From Prostheceraeus crozeri (lineage: Eukaryota; Platyhelminthes; Polycladida; Euryleptidae), in assembly GCA_907163375.1 (NCBI GenBank), contig CAJQUW010008653.1:62001-126000 (forward strand): a stretch of 64,000 nucleotides of DNA. Reading direction: 5' to 3'. Both the position numbers and the translations under genes were made by a program. The first letter of the stretch is position 1. Each line of letters begins with the position of its first letter. The notes beneath the pieces were generated by a model. It worked only from the letters and a program-made list of their open reading frames with translations. It had not been told where the DNA came from and did not search any database. Shown one piece after another: positions 59,821 through 64,000 of this stretch.

Positions 59821-62800
59821 GAATCACTGAGGAGTTTGATCTGAAATGCTTATCATGACATTCACGGTAGCGGATATAATGGGTTAAGAACCATGTTTAA
59901 AGGGTTAAGAATTCAACATATATGTATACGCACGCATATATTGTTCTCTCGTCGGGTTTAAGTTATAGCAGTCAAGTGAATTGGTGAGCTACCTTGCCAG
60001 CAGACGATGAAGTAGGCGCGCTAGATCTAAGAGCACTGTTTCTTCAGTTCCCATTTTATTCGAGTCAAACCAAAATTGTTAGTCGAATTCTACACATGGA
60101 TGCAGTAGGGGTGGGTCGATGTGAGCAGTTATTGCACGCTTGTGTATAATGTCAGTATCATGATCTTCATTAAATAGTTCATTTGCGTCATTGAAAAGTG
60201 AAGGCCTATTTCTATAGTTCGTAAATTTCAGGAATAGCAACGAAAGAATATTGTTGCATTAAGATGATTGCGGTCAGCCCGACTGTAGGCTATTCAAGGC
60301 ATATATGCTCAGAATATATTCTTTGAATATAAACTACACATACTTTGACTATACAAAAGGTCCCATTCTTTTGAATGCTATCATTGCACTATACATTTTA
60401 AGTTCCCACGAATGGAGTATTTCAATTCAATAATGACTTACTGCGGAGTGAAAATCGGACCGACTTTGGCGCGGTGCAGTTTTTCATTTATCGGTCTTGG
60501 CCCGGCCCGTGATTTTCAATTTATTGTAAGCTAGTGACCACTTGAATGCAGTTGCAAATTATGCTTAAATAATCAATTATCATGTTTCAAGATTCAATCA
60601 AGACGTTTTCCAGCTCAAAATCAATGCATATTAATACTCGAAAGGTCACATACATGGCCACCGACTAAATTCGGTGTTCGACAATGAAATGTATGTAATC
60701 ATATGCGTAAATATCTGATTCATAATTCGAAATGTGCAAACACATCCATTTTTCAAACCGCAAATATTACTAACACTCGCAAAGGAAATTGTCATGTTGT
60801 CAATAGCTTATCCCGCCAATAAAATGTTTTGAAAATTACATTATATCTCGCAGAAATATGTTTTTGGTCTTTGAATCCAAAAACATGTTGGAGTGATTTC
60901 TCAAATGAGAGACATGGTTGCAACCGAACAAAATAAACTCGATTATCAAGTAGAATACGATAAATGTCGAGTTGAATAGGGCGATACGGCGTCAAGACAA
61001 GGTTATTTTTAAATCCGCGGGTCGATAATCTCTGCCGACCTGCATTATTGAATCGCAATTTAACCGCGGATGGATCTAGAAGGAAAACCTCCAGGAACGA
61101 TTGCACGTTCCATTATAGCTAAGTCACACTGCAATCTTCAGCAAGCGTATTTACGCTAGAGACAAAGTGTAACAAATGTGAAGAAGTTGCTTTTTATTGC
61201 ACTTTTTATTATTTGAAATTAACGTATATGATGTCATTTTATATCATTCTATTTTTTCATAATGAAAATATGCTACTTTTTAGTGAAACATTAGTAGGCC
61301 TAAACCTTAGATATATTTACTCATACGAATGTTTCGATTTTTACACTACCACCATACTACTTTTACTGCTCTTAGCAATGAAATTAAAATTAGATTGCAT
61401 GCAACATCGATGTATTCCAAAAGAAAGCAGTTTAGTCATACAAAGCTTCTTGTATATCAAAACTTAGGTAGGGCCTATGGCCATCGCAAGTTTTGATTTA
61501 AGATTTACACTCGCATTACAAATATGCATACAATATGCAGTTGATCAGGCCAACAGTATCTTAAGTACGAAAAAGGCTAAAAATATTTCGGTCAAGACTG
61601 CAAAAACATCGAGACAGTTATTAATGAGTTCAATTTTCAATCATACACCTACTCCAAGTCTGAAGTAACCATCAATATATGAGATATACCATGTACATGT
61701 AGAGCTAATCCCAGAAAACCGTTGTCTTTATTAACCTGAATCTTAATTATTCAAGTGCTTCAATACGAAATGAGAATAAGTTATGATTAGAAAATATAAT
61801 GGAACAACAATTTTTCATGATATCATTTTGTGTCACTTTTCAAAAATGAAATGATATAAAGTGATATCATTTTTCCTCAGAATAAAATGCACATTTTATC
61901 ATTGCCGATCTTTGCTGCAGACTATAAGGGCTTAGTCCCATAGTGCACAAGGTTGTACATGTGCGATATGTACCAACCTATAATGTAAGTGATTCTACAT
62001 CAATTGAGGTTGCACAGTCATGCGAATATGAGAATGACACTGAATCAATAGATATTCTTCAGCGGCGAGCATGTATTTATGGCCACGAAATGCAGATCGG
62101 ACTTATCGGACTTTTCCGCCGTTGTGCAAATAAAGTTATTTGGCGCTGTATGATCTGGAAAAGGCAAACATCGTTGACCACATCACATGCGCTAGTGTAA
62201 GTTTCTGTAGCATACTTTGCATTCTCACTGCTTCATTCCGATCAGTCTGACACTTTTTCGTTGGTATGCGACTGATAGATGTCCATCATATTGTATTATA
62301 ACCCGGATTGTTCTGTTGTCGCTCACATCACACCACACGACGGGTTTTAAATCTTTTGACCCTCTGTATTTCTTACGGATAGTGGTCAGCCCTTAGTATT
62401 GATGAAATTAGAGCAACAATGCTCTGTTTAATGCGGTGCCATGCTCACGCAGACATTTGTTGCGTTAACTGATTAAATATTCTAGGCTACATGAAAGGTT
62501 ATACGAAAGGAAAATGCACAAGCCGATTCATCACCGGTTTTACCTTCAAATTTTCAAGCATGCACGTGATGCACTTTGTTAAAATTTATCCAAAGACCCA
62601 GAAATACATAAACGTCAGGGTACAATCAGTGCATTTACCAATGACTGCTTCATTTGAAAACAGTTTTGTCTTCTCGTCGATTGTGCAGGAACGCTCAGGT
62701 TTATCAGTGACAGAAGAAAGGTGAAGGTAAAAATTATTTTCATGTGAACAAAAGCGGCAGGTGAAGAAAAGAAAGACTTTGTAATTTTATTGTAAAGTTG

Positions 62801-64000
62801 AAATTTAAAAAGTAAATAGAGTAATTAAATATTGAGCTGAATCTTCAGTTGAAAAATGGGAGCAGACCTGAATAGCAGTCATTTCATCCAAAATCAGAAA
62901 TCATCATCTTAGGGTCCATTGCGGAGTGTAGACGAATGGCTACGGACATTTTTTAACTGAGGATACAACTCAATATTTGACTGTTCTATTACTTTGTGTT
63001 TGCAAAAAAGCAGATTTAATAATTGTGACAGGCGCAATAACTTAGACGATTTGTCAGTAGTGTGTTTGAAGTGATATTTCATAAATATCGGCTGAAATTT
63101 CACTAACTTGCCAATTACGACCCATGTACTCTGCATATAAAAGAAATTTCCTACAACTGCATTTTTCTTATATTCAAGTGTCGCTACACTGTAGCTACGT
63201 CACTGGACCTAGGTGATTATCCTAAAATCTCCCAGGCTAAATCATATTTTTCAATTTTATGTTCGTCTTGAAAAAAACATCAATTTCGTAGCGGAGAAAC
63301 ATAATCTTGTAGATTATTTGACATTTTGAGATAATTGAAGCGCTGGCAGTACAAATGAAATAGCTCTCAGTTGTCGGATTTGGGCACGAAATTGTCGAAA
63401 GTGGGTACGAATACACGAAAAATGAGTGTGGACACTAAAATAAGACCTCCTGAAATTTGTGACCATCTTTTTCTGAGAATCACCTGAATTTTCGAACACA
63501 ATGTATATTAGTAGCTATATGCTTCATGTATTAGCTCATTGTATGTATAAAAACAACTTAATTCGTTGCTCATTCTGGAAATGAAATATCTTTCAATTTT
63601 TTTCAAAAAAATAAAGCGAAATAATACTGGTATACGTCATTCGATCGAGCTATGTTTACTCCTCAGCGTAGTTCAGGGAACTACTTATGACTCTAACACA
63701 CCATTGTTTCATTTACGTACAGAAGAAAATCAATCAGAAAAATGATAGATGACTCGGGTAATTTGACGGTAAAATCTAATTAAAGCTAATTTGATGGTAT
63801 AGCCTAGTCTTCCAATTTGGTGGTAGTGAAAGGAATTACCAGAGATTGATATTATAATTATTTCTTTGTTCATTCAACAGATCAATAAGGTTTACCATTA
63901 ATTTTTCTTGATAATTGATGCTGCCAATGAGTAGTAGGCGTATGTCGAATCTGAAACTCAACTGAATATCCCATAACTTCAGAATAGAAATAGTAACACA
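59821..64000 (+). other. Intron remainder without recognised features
   Basis: About 4.2 kb of AT-rich sequence. Open frames here (for example 60792-61106 on -) show no family I recognise. A small inverted repeat built on ATGATATCATTT lies near 61815-61882. Confidence 0.4.

Noticed and set aside
60792-61106. 104-codon minus-strand frame with FLEVFLLDPSAVKLRF
   Set aside because: It looks protein-like, but I recognise no family and see no splice or promoter context.
61480-62730. Short plus-strand frames near the right edge as further SCYL2 exons
   Set aside because: None resembles the SCYL2 segment expected after exon B and none has matching splice sites in phase.
1-64000. CRISPR array or bacterial operon interpretation
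   Set aside because: No regularly spaced repeats; spliced exons, LINEs, PLEs and a Crypton show an animal genome.

Overview
The window looks like the nuclear genome of an invertebrate animal, probably aquatic. It is AT-rich, holds two conserved exons with proper splice sites tens of kilobases apart, and is crowded with metazoan transposons: two LINE families, several Penelope-like elements (PLEs), a Crypton and a Tc1/mariner. The phylum cannot be read from the sequence.

Positions 1-13360 are a Polinton/adintovirus-like integrated virus-like element cut by the left window edge. A leftward virion block (phospholipase A2-like, pX-like, capsid candidate, amphipathic protein, fibre-like coiled coil) faces a rightward block (zinc protein, membrane-anchored ATPase, small protein, 1324-residue DNA polymerase B). 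A second leftward block follows (packaging ATPase, penton-like protein, two unknowns). No integrase or protease gene is visible in this part. Nearly every frame is open, so the copy looks young; about one break is suspected. Genes share an A-rich leader before the ATG, and mini-hairpins with three-base loops sit at gene ends.

Two short exons, 15608-15721 (38 codons) and 57962-58094, join in phase and resemble the HEAT-like region of SCYL2 (SCY1-like pseudokinase). They define a host gene on + with an intron of about 42.2 kb, and the rest of the window is largely the contents of that intron. From left to right it holds: a 3716-bp tandem duplication (16092-23519) of most of a minus-strand LINE that already carried a related LINE in the opposite sense; the 5' part of that LINE; a broken copy of a multicopy invertebrate gene family with a promoter-like upstream region; a PLE fragment with a 12-bp target duplication; PLE pieces with inverted repeats, hammerhead-like motifs and (TA)n tracts; a second LINE inserted into a PLE; two more PLEs; a Crypton whose 5' third is repeated in inverted orientation; another PLE endonuclease fragment; a decayed retroelement between inverted repeats; and a Tc1/mariner with one stop codon.

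The most unusual signals are the gene content and gene-end hairpins of the virus-like element, the recurring link between long inverted repeats, (TA)n tracts and hammerhead-like cores, the near-identical 3.7-kb tandem duplication, and the Crypton framed by 810-bp inverted copies of its own 5' part.
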